Source of the DNA: CAYGZC01 sp964354225
GTDB taxonomy: Bacteria; Bacteroidota; Ignavibacteria; UBA10030; SZUA-254
Assembly: GCA_964354225.1 (NCBI GenBank)
Contig: CAYGZC010000172.1
Coordinates: forward strand, 1 to 22,856
Reading direction: 5' to 3'
DNA: 22,856 nucleotides
Part shown: piece after piece, positions 22,130 to 22,856 of the stretch
How positions within the stretch are numbered: position 1 is the first letter of the stretch
Layout: each line of letters starts with the position of its first letter
Position numbers and translations under genes: made by a program
The notes under the pieces: generated by a model
Told to the model about the DNA's origin: nothing
The model's input: the letters and a program-made list of their open reading frames with translations, nothing else
Database searches by the model: none

Positions 22130-22856
22130 TCAAATAACTTTGGCTTCCTCATGTAACAGACGTACAAGCTCTGGGACAGATGTCGAGTCAGTTCCGATGA
22201 TCTTTCCCGCTTGTTTCGGCGGCGGCATCTTCATTGATAAAACCTCGACTAAATTTGCGACTGGTAGAGGCTGCCGCTCTTCAATCGGTTTCGATTTTGA
22301 TGCCATGATTCCTTTCAATGATGGATACCGCGGCTCGTTCAATCCTTTCTGTGCGGAGATGACGACCGGATAAGTTGTTTCAACAACTTCATGTCCGCCC
22401 TCGATCTCTCGTTCACAAATAACCTTTTTGTCTTCCAAAGTCATTTTCACTACCGTAGTGACCGAAGGGATTCCAATAAGTTCTGCAATTAGTCCAGGAA
22501 TTTGCTCTCCGTTATAATCGATAGATTGCTTTCCAAACAAAATAAAATCTGGAGAGAGCTTCTTAAGTTCTTCAGCCAACGCTTTTGCAGCGGAGAAAGA
22601 ATCCCTCACCGAATCATCTTTAAGTAGAACCGCTTTATCAATACCCATGGCAAGTGCTTTACGCAAAGTTTCCTTGTGAGTATCACCGCCAAGCGTTAAT
22701 GCGATTGTTTCGCCGCCGTTTTTTTCTTTAAGCTGGAGTGCGGCTTCGATGGCAATTTCGTCGTATGGATTTAAAATATAATTAACGCCGGTCCGGTCTA
22801 TCGATTTAACATCCGATCCGATCTTGATTTTTGCTTCTGTATCTGGAACATGGTTA
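22130..22856 (-). CDS. etfB: Electron transfer flavoprotein, beta subunit (partial, N-terminus outside)
   Basis: The frame is open from the right edge to a TGA at 22130-22132 and gives about 241 residues; full-length family members have about 250, so only a few residues are missing. Visible features are VNYILNPYDEIAIEAALQLKE near the start, TIALTLGGDTHKETLRKALAMGIDKAVLL and DFILFGKQSIDYNGEQIPGLIAELIGIPSVTTV. The C-terminal part containing EIEGGHEVVETTYPVVISAQKGLNEPRYPSLKGIMASKSKPI is the conserved EtfB recognition-loop and anchor region. It partners EtfA. The KSIDRTGVNYILNPYD form fits the acyl-CoA-dehydrogenase-linked class; bifurcating activity cannot be judged from this piece. Confidence 0.94.
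   Translation of the reverse strand, partial: NHVPDTEAKIKIGSDVKSIDRTGVNYILNPYDEIAIEAALQLKEKNGGETIALTLGGDTHKETLRKALAMGIDKAVLLKDDSVRDSFSAAKALAEELKKLSPDFILFGKQSIDYNGEQIPGLIAELIGIPSVTTVVKMTLEDKKVICEREIEGGHEVVETTYPVVISAQKGLNEPRYPSLKGIMASKSKPIEERQPLPVANLVEVLSMKMPPPKQAGKIIGTDSTSVPELVRLLHEEAKVI

Noticed and set aside
1..22856. CRISPR arrays, tRNA or rRNA genes, insertion sequences, integrase
   Set aside because: I looked for regularly spaced direct repeats, cloverleaf-type sequences and transposase or integrase motifs and saw none.

Overview
The window (about 22.9 kb, moderately AT-rich) reads as chromosome of a Gram-negative bacterium, probably from the FCB group near Ignavibacteria, Chlorobi or Kryptonia. 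Supporting this are an LPS gene (kdsB), an AsmA-like envelope protein, a DUF151 nuclease fused to a UVR motif, a ybbR-pdxJ pair, Shine-Dalgarno sites of the GGAG type, and bacterial microcompartment shell genes. No 16S or other phylogenetic marker RNA is present, so the placement is inference.

Layout. 1-1777 (+): the end of an EamA-type transporter, a TrmH-family RNA 2'-O-methyltransferase, an HsmA-like membrane protein and a thioredoxin-fold redoxin. 1832-5120 (all -): an accessory block of small or poorly characterised genes: a 57-aa membrane protein, a zinc-ribbon protein, an unrecognised 224-aa protein, an exported HEAT-repeat protein, a 53-aa Gly/Phe-rich membrane protein and a broken ~50-aa gene. 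Dyads with TAAC/GTTA core boxes lie at the 3' ends of several of these genes. They resemble integron attC sites, so this block may be a decayed or integrase-distant cassette array. 5182-10431 (-): a close-packed run plsC, kdsB, DUF502 membrane protein, pyrG and a B12-binding radical SAM protein. CTP from PyrG is the co-substrate of KdsB, and PlsC makes phospholipid precursors, so the run has an envelope-synthesis theme.

10432-10779 is a non-coding divergent region with a stable hairpin. 10780-13336 (+): a PRC-barrel/MgtE-N/CBS protein without a membrane channel, followed directly by an NRAMP-like transporter with altered metal-site motifs. Together they look like a sensor-transporter pair for a divalent cation, possibly magnesium. 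13368-17674 (-): an AsmA-like protein, rsmA and a PAP2-family enzyme in one run.

17675-17831 holds two back-to-back sigma70-type promoters. The rightward one drives two BMC-H shell genes. The second shell protein carries a long linker and a C-terminal Rho_N/SAP-like domain, so it may link a protein shell to nucleic acid or another partner. No BMC enzymes or pentamer (BMC-P) genes are in view, so this is a satellite shell locus. A rho-independent terminator follows, then ybbR and pdxJ (+). Convergent to these (-) are a BFN/DUF151-UVR gene and etfB-etfA, with etfB running off the right edge.

The two places most worth a second look are the attC-like block at 2.05-5.1 kb and the BMC shell protein with the nucleic-acid-binding-like tail.
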